The position numbers and the translations under genes were made by a program. From positions 1-64,000 of the forward strand of contig JBCCGK010000059.1 in the NCBI GenBank assembly GCA_039029315.1: 64,000 nt of DNA, written 5' to 3'. How positions within the stretch are numbered: position 1 is the stretch's first letter; each line of letters starts with the position of its first letter. The notes beneath the pieces are model-generated. The model was not told the origin of the DNA. It ran no database searches and was given only the letters and a program-made list of their open reading frames with translations. Positions 8,701 to 16,218 of the stretch are shown here, piece by piece. The DNA is from JBCCCJ01 sp039029315 (lineage in GTDB: Bacteria; Bacteroidota; Bacteroidia; J057).

Positions 8701-9576
8701 GCGCGTTTCGAGTATCTGTTGGATACCTATAGATGGGTGATGGAGCAGTTTGTCATGCTTCAGTTTGCTCGATTATGGAAAAGAAGAAGAGAACAAGAAG
8801 GCAGCTCTGAAGGGGGATTTTTCCTTCGATCTTTTTTTCAGGAGCAAGAGGAGTTGGTCTCGTATAATTTTGCTCCGATTTTGCCCGTCCTGATGGGAGA
8901 ACTTAGCAATCCAGATGGCGCCGGAGAAGCATTTGATGAAGAGTCAGATCGGATTCTCCAAGAATTTTCCGAAGAAAGTCCTCTACAGCTGGCCAGCCAT
9001 CGATTGTATGAACTGGCCTTCAATCGGGTAGACAATCAGTCGGCCAGGTCGGCTTTGCCTGACGATCAGTATCTTTCATTGTGTCAGGAAGCAGAAGAAC
9101 ATCTGGCAAGCATTCTTCGATCTCTGACTTTCCTGGCGCGCTACAGATGGGCATCTGTCGGGAGGATTCGCACCCACCAACACTATCTCAATGACTTTCC
9201 CACCTTCGCGCATGAGATCATTCACTGGAAATATAGCACGAAAGGTCCCAAGACAGAGCAATGGATACTGGATTCTTTTCTGGGATCTCGTAGCGTATGT
9301 CTGTTGAAAAAAAATCGAAGAGAAGACATGCTTCTCAACCTCTCGCCATTCCTGATTGATGGCGTACATTGGCGGCTGCAGCAGGAGCCTGAATTATTCA
9401 TATTCTCTCATGTTGCCCCAAGCGGAGATCGATTTTTTGTCAAAAATATCCGACAACCCAATGAGATGGTGGAAGTGCTGCGAACTGATGCAGAGGAATT
9501 GTATGAGCAGCTAGAAGCGTTTATGAGAGACGTTCTGCATACTTCTATGGAGGAAATTGGGAAGGGAGACAGCTGA
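5746..9576 (+). CDS. Hub protein: dead CHAT domain, seven EAD11-like repeats and shared C-terminal module
   Basis: Residues 1-218 align by eye with the CHAT (caspase-like) domain of EAD11-CHAT proteins, but both catalytic positions are lost: the FHFxGH motif reads LHIGGE (Glu74) and the NGC motif reads QMG (Gly158). A basic, Gln-rich insert (about 79-127) interrupts the fold. Seven helical repeats follow at about 232-309, 354-431, 448-524, 540-615, 637-714, 732-808 and 827-902. Each begins like IKQLITEGKLEEAL and ends in a LLxLxEE-like helix, as in effector-associated domain 11. Residues 975-1265 resemble residues 650-930 of the caspase protein, including LNLSPFLID and LFIFSH. I infer a cytoplasmic scaffold that recruits EAD11-bearing partners such as the caspase protein. 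It is the last gene of the operon; a hairpin follows. Confidence 0.85.
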   Translation: MTPQTPVILFLLGKDVADPSFSLIEETQKWVSILEAVGGGAYEVHLSYGLEIQDLPEQIDEYRDRVIFLHIGGEFELPRPAPSDIRIRPPEQHQQTQKKEPKRRLKIKRKGESPPPIQQEEKKPTISINPRGRLPKEFEAFGQLRDCPNLQVVFLQMGYFHQFRAQLPQLNVPAVILPREEMAEEAVRLFARELYQSLSEGSILKGAVDRGNAYLNASGSEDELYASEQDPQLEIKQLITEGKLEEALQQMMGLAREYGAGTQADSVAIQSQKYNQLQHEIRLGLIPPSEANVQTNRIIMRLLSMLNEMSIFVKEDIQLTEEGAYEIVLAAEREEVYQWRLPVADPLYSSYSDSSREEVYALIKNNKLADAIEFLNEYANNAADGNMLSEVAILSNAYQRQTRNLNAGKISLEEFHQEEDQLIHSLLNAAEEISSDPPPSEDRQAFDKEAFLQLVKEDKIAEGFHQLEDYARRNNDDRLRIEVIRLYARYDRSMRNKHVGIISLIEAHQEEDRIVHSLLNLAEEFPSERQPQDDRQAFAKQAFVNVVKEDKMIQALDLLEGYARSSNDDALRIEIIRLHARHYRTMDSRLNGTMSFKVFQPETEKIATTVVQIAEEVSPGIGKQTSSQETPAVLDTTTLIEYLKHDQQREALDLMEDYAVKIKATNLYPELILLYRRYHQLVASLLDEFVSRESALLEQDKILTSSLHWTGELLSIPIVEAFVQEDTASFDTAHVLELLERRGLEEAFELLEEYAKATKANDLFGEIIRLYRRFTQSNRQLEEQKISEDEDGLNKNRILGALRSLVQEIAETETSNTADQAKTSGSSAEIKNLLTQQKVAEAIEHMMSQLNEEENGEWTNRLTLLKNQWGRLQKDRQRLLVLWEDAEVEERRIIQTLLQLLEEFPFDAVSPNSILLNVLWEALAEENDQISETIARESGGEVIREREKRRMILEALPFIFAEPLRILMIPARSKGIEEDLRKPGKARFEYLLDTYRWVMEQFVMLQFARLWKRRREQEGSSEGGFFLRSFFQEQEELVSYNFAPILPVLMGELSNPDGAGEAFDEESDRILQEFSEESPLQLASHRLYELAFNRVDNQSARSALPDDQYLSLCQEAEEHLASILRSLTFLARYRWASVGRIRTHQHYLNDFPTFAHEIIHWKYSTKGPKTEQWILDSFLGSRSVCLLKKNRREDMLLNLSPFLIDGVHWRLQQEPELFIFSHVAPSGDRFFVKNIRQPNEMVEVLRTDAEELYEQLEAFMRDVLHTSMEEIGKGDS

Positions 9577-9592
9577 GGATAAGAATCAACAT

Positions 9593-9624
9593 CCGTAGCA
9601 ATGACCGGAAAAGCATTGCTACGG
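9593..9624 (+). terminator. Hairpin after the conflict operon
   Basis: A perfect 11-base inverted repeat (CCGTAGCAATG, loop of 10, complement) starts 16 bases after the hub stop codon and is followed by a short A-rich tail. It also lies downstream of the converging lipoprotein gene at 9674, so it may serve both strands. There is no T-run, which is common in this phylum. Confidence 0.6.
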
Positions 9625-9673
9625 AAAAGTCCAAAGAGGACATAATCGAATGGGATCAAACCGTTGTTCGTCT

Positions 9674-10276
9674 TTATTCGGTATAACTCATATTCAGAGA
9701 GCCGTCCATCACAGAGACCCGATCATGATCTTCTGGATCAGCAATATTATCCAGTAGAAAGTGAAATTCCGCCTTGATTCGCTTTTCTTCTTCATCTAGA
9801 TCTGTGATGGTCAACTCAAAATATGTATCGTCGGAATTTCCTGCATCCGTCGCGTAAACATCCTCTTGTCCTTCTCCAAAATACAACTCTGCTCGCCCCG
9901 TAGTGAGTGTCACGCCAGGAGTGATGTCTCCACTTAGTTCGATCAAAACACCTGTGAGTCCTCGCTCTCCAGCGACATTGTTATTGACCCTGATTTGCAG
10001 GAAGCGATCATTGGGCGCTGGAGCATCTCGCAAAATGACGTCATTGAAGTAGTTGGGATCATTGTTGGGAATCTTTCCCCAAAGGACAGTGCCATCTCTG
10101 TGCGAAGCCGTTTCGTCCAGCACCATGCCTCGGATAAAGGCCGTCTGCAAGGAGTCTGGGACGAGTTTATGCTTGAAGACCAGAATTTGTACACCGCCTG
10201 CATTGATAACTTCCTCACAACTGCTGGCGAAAAGGAGGCAAGAAATACATAACAAAATGAAAATGTGGAATTTCAT
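9674..10276 (-). CDS. Predicted lipoprotein of unknown function
   Basis: A 200-residue protein with a lipoprotein signal peptide: a short basic start, a hydrophobic core and the lipobox LFASSC, so Cys20 would be lipidated. The mature part is about 180 residues, acidic and predicted to be mainly beta strand, and resembles small secreted lipoproteins of Bacteroidota that lack a known function. I recognise no catalytic motif. It is transcribed towards the end of the conflict operon and divergently from the glycosyltransferase, 64 bases away. The start is the first ATG that provides a signal peptide. Confidence 0.75.
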   Translation of the reverse strand: MKFHIFILLCISCLLFASSCEEVINAGGVQILVFKHKLVPDSLQTAFIRGMVLDETASHRDGTVLWGKIPNNDPNYFNDVILRDAPAPNDRFLQIRVNNNVAGERGLTGVLIELSGDITPGVTLTTGRAELYFGEGQEDVYATDAGNSDDTYFELTITDLDEEEKRIKAEFHFLLDNIADPEDHDRVSVMDGSLNMSYTE

Positions 10277-10340
10277 AAAGGATTGAATTTGAGAGTTTGG
10301 AAGAATAGTCGGAGATTCGAGGACGATATCACCAACCGTT

Positions 10341-11360
10341 ATGCACTTTTTTGTTGTCCCGGATATGTTTGACCTTCCTTCTGGTGGGAATCTGTATAAC
10401 GCCAGATTGACCGAAGCGCTGGCTCAATTGGTTCCGTCGATTGTCGTCATGGATTGGGAGGCATTCCTTGATGAAAGGAGGGAAGGGATGTTCTGGATCG
10501 ATACCCTGTATATGGACCATTGGGCAAGCAATCCTCTTCTGCGAACAGGCCAAACCGTTGGATTATTGGTCCATCATCTGGAGAGCTTGTATCCGCCGGA
10601 AGGCGTCCATTCGGATCAATATTTCGAAGCACATGAGCGGGAGATTTTGGCACAATTCGATGCCTTTTTGGTGACAAGTCCATTTACGCGGCAATATCTG
10701 CTTCGGCGCGGATTCTCTGCCGATGACATATTTGTTGTGCCTCCTGCTACAGATCCTCAATCATCTTCTGTGATCACACATGAAGGAGGGCTGCGGGCCA
10801 TTATGGTCGCCAACCTGATTGACCGCAAGGGGATACTCGATTGGCTGAAGGTGCTCGCTGAAGGGCTCGAAGAATCAGATGTCACTTTGCCGGTTTCTCT
10901 CACAATCATCGGCTCAGATCAATTGGACCCTGCTTATGCTGCTGCTTGCCATACATGTGTTGCTGACTCGGATGTGCTTACAGGCTGTGTTCGATTAGCT
11001 GGTGAGTGTCCCCATTCTGATGTATTGGCTGCTTATGCTGAGTCCAATTTGTTTGTCTCAACGGCTCGGATGGAGACATTCGGGATGGCCCTGCAAGAAG
11101 CCCATGCGATTGGGTTGCCAATCCTCGCTCTGGATGGTGGACATATCGCAAAACATGTGCAACAAGGGAAGAATGGATATGTATTCCAGGATATTTTGGC
11201 GCTTCGAGAAGTCTTTTTAAGCTTGGCACGGGTGCCAATTTTTCGCCAAAGACTGATTGAAGGTGCCGCGACTTGTCGCCCCGATTCCGAGTATGATTGG
11301 TCTGCTGCTGCCAAACGATACCTGGCGCTCACTGAAGCCGCAAACCTGACATCCCGTTAG
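10341..11360 (+). CDS. Family GT4-type glycosyltransferase
   Basis: A 339-residue GT-B fold protein. The N-terminal half has the glycine-rich acceptor loop (SGGNLYNARL at about 14-23). The C-terminal half carries the nucleotide-sugar motif ETFGMALQEAHAIGLP with the E-x7-E spacing typical of GT4 retaining enzymes. It should transfer a sugar from a nucleotide donor to an unknown acceptor, at the cytosolic face. No other polysaccharide gene is adjacent, so the product cannot be assigned. It lacks a signal peptide or membrane span. It converges with the NADAR gene, with only 3 bases between their stop codons. Confidence 0.88.
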   Translation: MHFFVVPDMFDLPSGGNLYNARLTEALAQLVPSIVVMDWEAFLDERREGMFWIDTLYMDHWASNPLLRTGQTVGLLVHHLESLYPPEGVHSDQYFEAHEREILAQFDAFLVTSPFTRQYLLRRGFSADDIFVVPPATDPQSSSVITHEGGLRAIMVANLIDRKGILDWLKVLAEGLEESDVTLPVSLTIIGSDQLDPAYAAACHTCVADSDVLTGCVRLAGECPHSDVLAAYAESNLFVSTARMETFGMALQEAHAIGLPILALDGGHIAKHVQQGKNGYVFQDILALREVFLSLARVPIFRQRLIEGAATCRPDSEYDWSAAAKRYLALTEAANLTSR

Positions 11361-11363
11361 CGT

Positions 11364-11927
11364 CTACTGACTGATATCTTCTCGCAGGCGATCTCGCACT
11401 TCCATCAAAGCAAAACCAAGAAGATTCAATCCTTTCCAAATGTGTGGGTGAGAGGCATGTGGATTCTCTTTTCCCATCCCGATGCCCCAGATGGAGTCAT
11501 AAGGACTGGCCTCCACCAGGATTCGCTGGCTTGTGTTGAGGAGGTACTCTCTCAAGGCTGGATGTTGGGAGAATTTGTGATAATTGCCTTCTTCCACAAT
11601 CATTGACCGATGTTGATTCCAGGTTTCTGGGGAAAACTGTCGGACCTGTCTTCCCAATTTTTTGGCTTCAGGCGCTGAAGAACACGCCAGAATCTTGTTC
11701 AAGACCTCTGTGTCCTGAAACAAGCGTGCTTTCCCCGCCATCATCCAGTGCTCAGCGGTCGGATAGGGGATGCCTTCTACTTCAAATGGATGACCAGCCC
11801 ACCATTGACTGAGACAAGTGTGTGTGATGCTGCCGTCCCGAGAAGGACGATGGCCCCAGAAAAACAGATATTTGAGGGCAGGTGCAAGTTGAATTTGACC
11901 AATTAACCAATCTTTGTGATACTTCAT
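11364..11927 (-). CDS. NADAR-family protein (YbiA-like N-glycosidase/ADP-ribose hydrolase fold)
   Basis: The 187-residue protein has the NADAR hallmarks: FFWGHRPS near residue 24, FEVEGIPYPTAEHWMMAGKARLF in the centre, and SIWGIGMGKENP near the C terminus. Known members hydrolyse N-glycosidic bonds, either of phosphorylated riboflavin intermediates (YbiA/RibX type) or of ADP-ribosylated guanine in DarT1-linked antitoxins. No DarT-like toxin lies beside it, so a housekeeping or damage-clearing role is as likely as defence. It is divergent from parA, with an 89-base intergenic region. Confidence 0.88.
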   Translation of the reverse strand: MKYHKDWLIGQIQLAPALKYLFFWGHRPSRDGSITHTCLSQWWAGHPFEVEGIPYPTAEHWMMAGKARLFQDTEVLNKILACSSAPEAKKLGRQVRQFSPETWNQHRSMIVEEGNYHKFSQHPALREYLLNTSQRILVEASPYDSIWGIGMGKENPHASHPHIWKGLNLLGFALMEVRDRLREDISQ

Positions 11928-11960
11928 GGAGATAAATACCCTTAAAAAGAAATATACGCT

Positions 11961-11990
11961 TTTGAATCTGCGTTGCTTTCCCTAGATTTG
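11961..11990 (+). promoter_or_regulatory. Bacteroidota-type promoter of parA
   Basis: TTTG at 11961-11964 and TAGATTTG at 11983-11990 are 18 bases apart, which closely matches the Bacteroidota sigma-A promoter form TTTG, about 19 bases, TAnnTTTG. The likely start of transcription is a few bases later and the parA start codon is at 12017, leaving a short leader. No operator repeat is evident. Confidence 0.6.
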
Positions 11991-12016
11991 ATTGAGAAAG
12001 ATAAGAAATCATACGC

Positions 12017-12778
12017 ATGAGTGTTATCGCCGTTGCAAATCATAAAGGTGGAGTAGGAAAAACCACCACTTCTGTCAATCTGTCCGCAGGGCTTGCCCGA
12101 GCCGGGTATAAGGTATTGCTGATTGATCTTGATCCTCAAGCCAATGCCTCCTTTTCGCTTGGCTTGAAAAAGCAGGACCGAACCATATTTCAGGTGCTGG
12201 CCTATCAGGATGACATCAGGAAGATGATACAAGAGGTGGATGACTTCGATTTGGTTCCTTCCTCGGTTCATTTGGCGGGATTTGAAAAAAACAATGAAGT
12301 AGGCAAAGAATTTATTCTGCAAGAAAGTCTAGAATCCGTTACGGAATTGTACGACTATATCGTCATAGACTGTCCCCCTTCCTTGGGTGCATTGACGATT
12401 TCGGCCTTGACTGCCAGTGAGTTTGTGGTCATTGCTTTGCAGCCCGAAAGCCTCGCCTTGCAAGGAATGGCGGATTTTATCCGCATCCTCCGCACAGTCA
12501 AAACCCGCATGAATCAACAACTTGAATTGCTGGGGATCGTAATTACTCAATACGACAGTCGCAAAGTGCTTCACAGGGATGTGATGGAGCTTGCCCAGGA
12601 GAGATATGGAGAGGCAATTTTCAAAACCAACATTCGCGGCAATGTCGCCTTGGCGGAATGTCAGAGCATGGGGCAACACATTTTTGCCTATGATGAGAGT
12701 TGCAACGGGGCCGTAGACTATATGAATTTGACCAAGGAAGTGGTCAGAAGACTGAATACTGATGTGGTATTGAGTTGA
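12017..12778 (+). CDS. ParA/Soj-type partition ATPase
   Basis: A 253-residue ATPase of the ParA family. The deviant Walker A motif KGGVGKTT is at residues 10-17, a Walker A' LIDLDPQ is at about 36-42 and the Walker B region YIVIDCPPS is at about 114-122. It lacks the N-terminal helix-turn-helix of type Ia plasmid ParAs. Such ATPases bind DNA non-specifically as ATP dimers and position DNA or protein cargo when stimulated by a partner. The partner here is probably the small RHH protein encoded 29 bases downstream. No parB and no replication gene is nearby, so cargo positioning or a plasmid remnant are both possible. Confidence 0.93.
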   Translation: MSVIAVANHKGGVGKTTTSVNLSAGLARAGYKVLLIDLDPQANASFSLGLKKQDRTIFQVLAYQDDIRKMIQEVDDFDLVPSSVHLAGFEKNNEVGKEFILQESLESVTELYDYIVIDCPPSLGALTISALTASEFVVIALQPESLALQGMADFIRILRTVKTRMNQQLELLGIVITQYDSRKVLHRDVMELAQERYGEAIFKTNIRGNVALAECQSMGQHIFAYDESCNGAVDYMNLTKEVVRRLNTDVVLS

Positions 12779-12807
12779 GCATACGCAAGTTGGAAAATCA
12801 ATAGATT

Positions 12808-13260
12808 GTGGCAAAAAAGTTTCTGGACATATTGGGAGACGCGTTTGAGGACGAAGCCCTGGAGGATGTAATCCCTCAGCGCAAAAAGACTGTTCCGAAA
12901 CGCAGAAAAAAACGATTCATAGATGTGTTGGGAGAGAACCTTCCTGAAGAAGAGACTGCCCTAATCAATCGTAAAGCCACTTCTTCCAACTCCCTCCTCG
13001 ATACCATGGAAGAGGCATTGGATAATCAGGTATTTGATGAGTTGTTTCCAATTGCTAATCGGAAGAAAACCAGAAATAGGCGAGCTTCTGCGAACAAGCA
13101 GGCAGCTCCCCTCACGCATTTGGAAAGCCGATTCAGTACCATGATCACCACTGAAGTTCTTCAGCGAGCCAGACAGATTGCTGAATCCAAAGGTATCCGT
13201 GTCAAGGATGTCATCAATGCAGCCTTGAAATTGTATATAGAGAAGGTCGATGTCAAATAA
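12808..13260 (+). CDS. Small RHH-like partner of ParA with three internal repeats
   Basis: The protein starts at GTG (12808) and has 150 residues. Its first half contains three diverged copies of a short amphipathic motif: FLDILGDAFEDEALEDVIP at 5-23, FIDVLGENLPEEE at 37-49 and LLDTMEEALDNQVFDELFP at 63-81, separated by strongly basic linkers. The last 40 residues read like a ribbon-helix-helix DNA-binding fold (strand FSTMITTEV, then two helices). This is the arrangement expected of a ParG/McdB-like adaptor: a basic, flexible part that touches ParA and a DNA- or cargo-binding end. The gene follows parA directly and presumably shares its promoter. Function is inferred from context. Confidence 0.7.
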   Translation: MAKKFLDILGDAFEDEALEDVIPQRKKTVPKRRKKRFIDVLGENLPEEETALINRKATSSNSLLDTMEEALDNQVFDELFPIANRKKTRNRRASANKQAAPLTHLESRFSTMITTEVLQRARQIAESKGIRVKDVINAALKLYIEKVDVK

Positions 13261-13395
13261 AACCTGATTCAATCCTTCTCTTTTCGCTATTCGAACCTCA
13301 TCACTGGGAACAGTACCACCCGCTTTTTTCAACGATAGGTGTTGTTTCGAACGATATGAATCCTTCATTCCCACAGGCCTTCAACTCCTCTGAGC

Positions 13396-14814
13396 TCAGC
13401 CTTTCCCGACTGCCTCACTCATTGGCTTCTCTGTTTCTGATACTTTTGTTGCTCTGATGGATGTCTGCTGATGTGTGATCGGGAGAATGTTCATGTCTTT
13501 CCTTTTTGACATATCAATTGGATAGTTTCTTCTCAACTTTTTGAGGCAATAAAAGGAGTTCATAAATAGCACGAGTAAACATGCTCCCGGACGAAGTCGA
13601 AAGCCTCTTATGATTCTTCTAAGAGAATGTGTGACACTGAAACTTCGTTTCCACAACTTTCTATGACTTTGGAGCAAGCCTAATGGGGTCAAATTTCTGG
13701 GCTGAAAAGCGACATTGTATCCATTGTAGTAGTTCCAGCCTCTACTTTTCAGCATGCGATCTTCTTCCGTCAGTTGTTCATACAAGCTTGTTCCCTTGAA
13801 TGGTGTCATAATGCTCAAAAATGGGACATCAATGCCAATTTCCATCAGCCGATCTGCCATCGCGACAATGGAGGATTCATCGTCATGATCAAAGCCTGCG
13901 ATGAATCCTGCCATCACCGCAATGCCTCTGTTTCTGATTGCAGCAACGGCGCTTTTATACTGGTCAATTTTGTTTTGTCGCTTATTCGCATCTTTGAGCG
14001 ATTCTTTCCCAAAGGATTCGATACCCAGAAATACCCCAATACAGCCGGAAGCTTTCATCAACTCGAGCAATTCTGCATCCTTTGCTATATCCATACTCGC
14101 CTGGGTCAGCCACCACTTCTTCAGCGGAATCATTTCCTTCAACAAGGCTTTGATATACGGTCTTCGGATGGTCAAATTATCATCCCAAAACCACACAATT
14201 TTTCTCTGCCACCAATGTCGAAAGTTGTCATAAGAAGCATCTCTGATCACATCTTCGATCGGCCGGAGTCTGAATCCTGGGTTGAGGGAAGGAACCGTAC
14301 AAAATGAGCAGGAAAAAGGACATCCCCTCGTAGCCTGAAGAACTTTTTTGATGAAAAAAGTGTCTGGCAATAACTCATACCGAGGGCGAGGAAGATCCTT
14401 CATATCACAGGGGGTGCCTCGATAGATCTGTTTCAGGCTTCCTTTTTCAGCATCATCCAACAATTCTTCCCATACATTTTCTGCCTCCCCTGTTACGATC
14501 GAATCGAAATATTGCAGCGATTCTTCTTCATGATAGCTTACATGTGGACCGCCTCCAATGACGATCTTCTGCCTTTGTCTGAATTCATTGGCAAGATAAT
14601 AGGCCGAATTCGCAAATCCACTGAAGAAAGAAATGGCAACTACCTCTGCATCTGAATCAAAATCAATGGGTTGGACTTGCTGATGAATAACCCGTACTTC
14701 ATGCCTCTCGGGGCTAATTGCTGCCAAATGGATGCCCGTAATTGGGGGAACAAAATCTTTCTCATGGCCGAATTCATATCTCTGGATGTAGGCGATGATG
14801 ATGTCAATTTTCAT
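13396..14814 (-). CDS. B12-binding-domain radical SAM protein
   Basis: I place the start at 14814 (MKIDIIIAYI), which gives 472 residues; an upstream in-frame extension lacks any domain signal. The N-terminal 150 residues fit a cobalamin-binding-like Rossmann domain (VVAISFFSG, IVIGGGPHVSYH). The radical SAM core follows with the CxxxCxxC cluster motif CPFSCSFC at about residue 182 and continues to about residue 390. The C terminus has hydrophobic stretches and a basic tail. Relatives in this architecture methylate or rearrange hopanoids, tetrapyrroles or phosphonates; the substrate here is unknown. It is transcribed alone and convergently with parA's partner. Confidence 0.88.
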   Translation of the reverse strand: MKIDIIIAYIQRYEFGHEKDFVPPITGIHLAAISPERHEVRVIHQQVQPIDFDSDAEVVAISFFSGFANSAYYLANEFRQRQKIVIGGGPHVSYHEEESLQYFDSIVTGEAENVWEELLDDAEKGSLKQIYRGTPCDMKDLPRPRYELLPDTFFIKKVLQATRGCPFSCSFCTVPSLNPGFRLRPIEDVIRDASYDNFRHWWQRKIVWFWDDNLTIRRPYIKALLKEMIPLKKWWLTQASMDIAKDAELLELMKASGCIGVFLGIESFGKESLKDANKRQNKIDQYKSAVAAIRNRGIAVMAGFIAGFDHDDESSIVAMADRLMEIGIDVPFLSIMTPFKGTSLYEQLTEEDRMLKSRGWNYYNGYNVAFQPRNLTPLGLLQSHRKLWKRSFSVTHSLRRIIRGFRLRPGACLLVLFMNSFYCLKKLRRNYPIDMSKRKDMNILPITHQQTSIRATKVSETEKPMSEAVGKG

Positions 14815-14978
14815 GAGAGTGGCTGTAGGTAATGGTTGGTAAAAAGTACTTTGTATTTCAAAGTTAATAAAAAAATAATAAATACCTAACTTGGGGGATA
14901 GGGCGTAGGAATGCCAGTGATTGTTATGGGACAAGGATTGAGAGAGGCACCATTTTCCAAGAGACTGTTTGGAAAGCA
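14815..14978. other. Intergenic region with a stray MITE end
   Basis: An AT-rich stretch upstream of the radical SAM gene, with no gene. At 14959-14970 it contains AAGAGACTGTTT, identical to the terminal repeat of the palindromic elements at 290, 32351 and 49520. A second copy of the same 12 bases occurs at 14984-14995 inside the adjoining sorting-tail remnant. No full element is present, so these may be remnants or chance matches. Confidence 0.4.
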
Positions 14979-15155
14979 ATGCCTAAGAGACTGTTTGAGC
15001 TGTTTCCCAATTCTGCTCAAGATCGATTGACCATCACCCTTGATAGACAACTTTCTGGAGGGCTTGCTCCGGCTGTATATGTCATCAAACTCAGGAGTCA
15101 GGATCAGGGAGAAGCAGGACAGAAAATTCAGCCCATGAAGTTTATCAAGCAATAA
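14979..15155 (+). pseudogene. Orphan T9SS sorting tail (3' remnant of a secreted-protein gene)
   Basis: Read on the plus strand, codons ending in the stop at 15153-15155 spell a C-terminal type IX secretion sorting domain: LFELFPNSAQDRLTI, then LAPAVYVIKL and a closing KFIKQ. These match the usual pattern of FPNPAxDxL, LxxGxYxxxL and KxxxQ/K. Complete cargo proteins carry several hundred residues before such a tail; here only about 58 are left after the nearest ATG, and no signal peptide exists. I read it as the surviving 3' end of a deleted gene. A short free-standing tail protein is the less likely alternative. Confidence 0.6.
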
Positions 15156-15226
15156 ACGCCAATTTCATGAGGGAGGGGAGTAGCTGCCAGAGCACTCTTT
15201 AAGGATACCTTTCTAGGCCATGAACA

Positions 15227-16165
15227 TCATCTCAAGCCATCGATATCATAGCGAGAGACGAACTCCCAGATCAACTGACTGGTACTGGCCCCTTCGTAGT
15301 TGATATCGAACCAGACATGCTTACCTCCGACGATCTTGTAATGTTCCACAGAAACATTGTTGTCTCCTTCGGCATAAACATGATGCTCGATGGTGGTTCC
15401 ATTGTCATCGATGCTGGTAATGTCCGGCGTGGATGTGGTATTGTTGAAGCCTGCCCAATAGGCAAGGACCGCATCGATGGAGATTAAACCAGTCCCACCT
15501 TCATATGACACAGTTCCATCGGAAGTCCCATGGAGATTGATCATTGCCAGGGGGTGGGATGGAGTACAATTATTCAGGGTTTCCTCCATCATGGTTCCGG
15601 AGACGGAGCCTATTGCAGCTATTTTATCGCTATGATAGCATGCCAGGGAGTACGAAAAAAAAGCCCCATTGGAGTATCCGCAGGCATATACTCTTTTTTC
15701 ATCAATGGAATAATTGGAAGAAATGTTGTCAATCAATGCTTCCACAAACCCAAAGTCATCCGCATCACTTTTGTTGTCATTGGATTCCAGACCAGAATTC
15801 CAGTGCGGAGAGCCATCCAGCAAGGTGCCTTGTGGGTAAACAAGAATAAAATTGTTTGCATCTGCCAAAGAGCGCATATCTGCAAAGCTTAGTTGTTGAC
15901 TGGCAGTCATCCCGAATCCATGAAAATTCAGCATGAGGGGGACTTCTGAGTTTCCGTCATACACATCTGGGACATACAGGATATATTCTCTTGTTTCCCC
16001 ATTATGAGAGAGGGTTTCAGTATCAGAGTTGGGGGAATTCGGTGTCATATTTCCTCCTTTTGAGCAAGAATATACGATGAGCATTGCGATCATGGGCAGG
16101 AGCAGACAGTGATTCGGAGATAGGTGAGAGGAGGAGAATTGGAACATGGAATGTATTTGTTTCAT
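15227..16165 (-). CDS. PHB-depolymerase/feruloyl-esterase-like lipoprotein
   Basis: A 312-residue secreted alpha/beta hydrolase. The first 34 residues contain a hydrophobic stretch ending in VYSC, a plausible lipobox (Cys34); the true start could be the Met at residue 25. The catalytic signature is the nucleophile elbow CGYSNG with Ser165, an HG oxyanion motif NFHGFG at about 80-85, and a C-terminal GGKHVW with the catalytic His. This pattern is that of the LpqC/PHB depolymerase family, which hydrolyses esters such as polyhydroxybutyrate or feruloyl polysaccharides. It follows the acyl-CoA synthetase gene by 53 bases on the same strand and may be co-transcribed. Confidence 0.85.
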   Translation of the reverse strand: MKQIHSMFQFSSSHLSPNHCLLLPMIAMLIVYSCSKGGNMTPNSPNSDTETLSHNGETREYILYVPDVYDGNSEVPLMLNFHGFGMTASQQLSFADMRSLADANNFILVYPQGTLLDGSPHWNSGLESNDNKSDADDFGFVEALIDNISSNYSIDEKRVYACGYSNGAFFSYSLACYHSDKIAAIGSVSGTMMEETLNNCTPSHPLAMINLHGTSDGTVSYEGGTGLISIDAVLAYWAGFNNTTSTPDITSIDDNGTTIEHHVYAEGDNNVSVEHYKIVGGKHVWFDINYEGASTSQLIWEFVSRYDIDGLR

Positions 16166-16218
16166 CTAGTTCAATTTTTTGTTCGTTTCAGGATTTCTGG
16201 GGATTGTATCTACCATTT

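Noticed and set aside
394..9576. A classical VMAP system with a VMAP protein and trypsin-like effector
   Set aside because: No trypsin-like motif (GDSGG) or separate VMAP-like protein is seen; the effector position is taken by the caspase fold.
11364..12778. NADAR plus ParA as a DarT-like toxin-antitoxin pair
   Set aside because: No ADP-ribosyltransferase is present, and the two genes are divergent with ordinary family motifs.
13396..14979. A longer start for the radical SAM gene at 14979
   Set aside because: The 55 extra codons have no domain content and overlap the orphan sorting-tail reading on the opposite strand; the ATG at 14814 begins the first beta strand.
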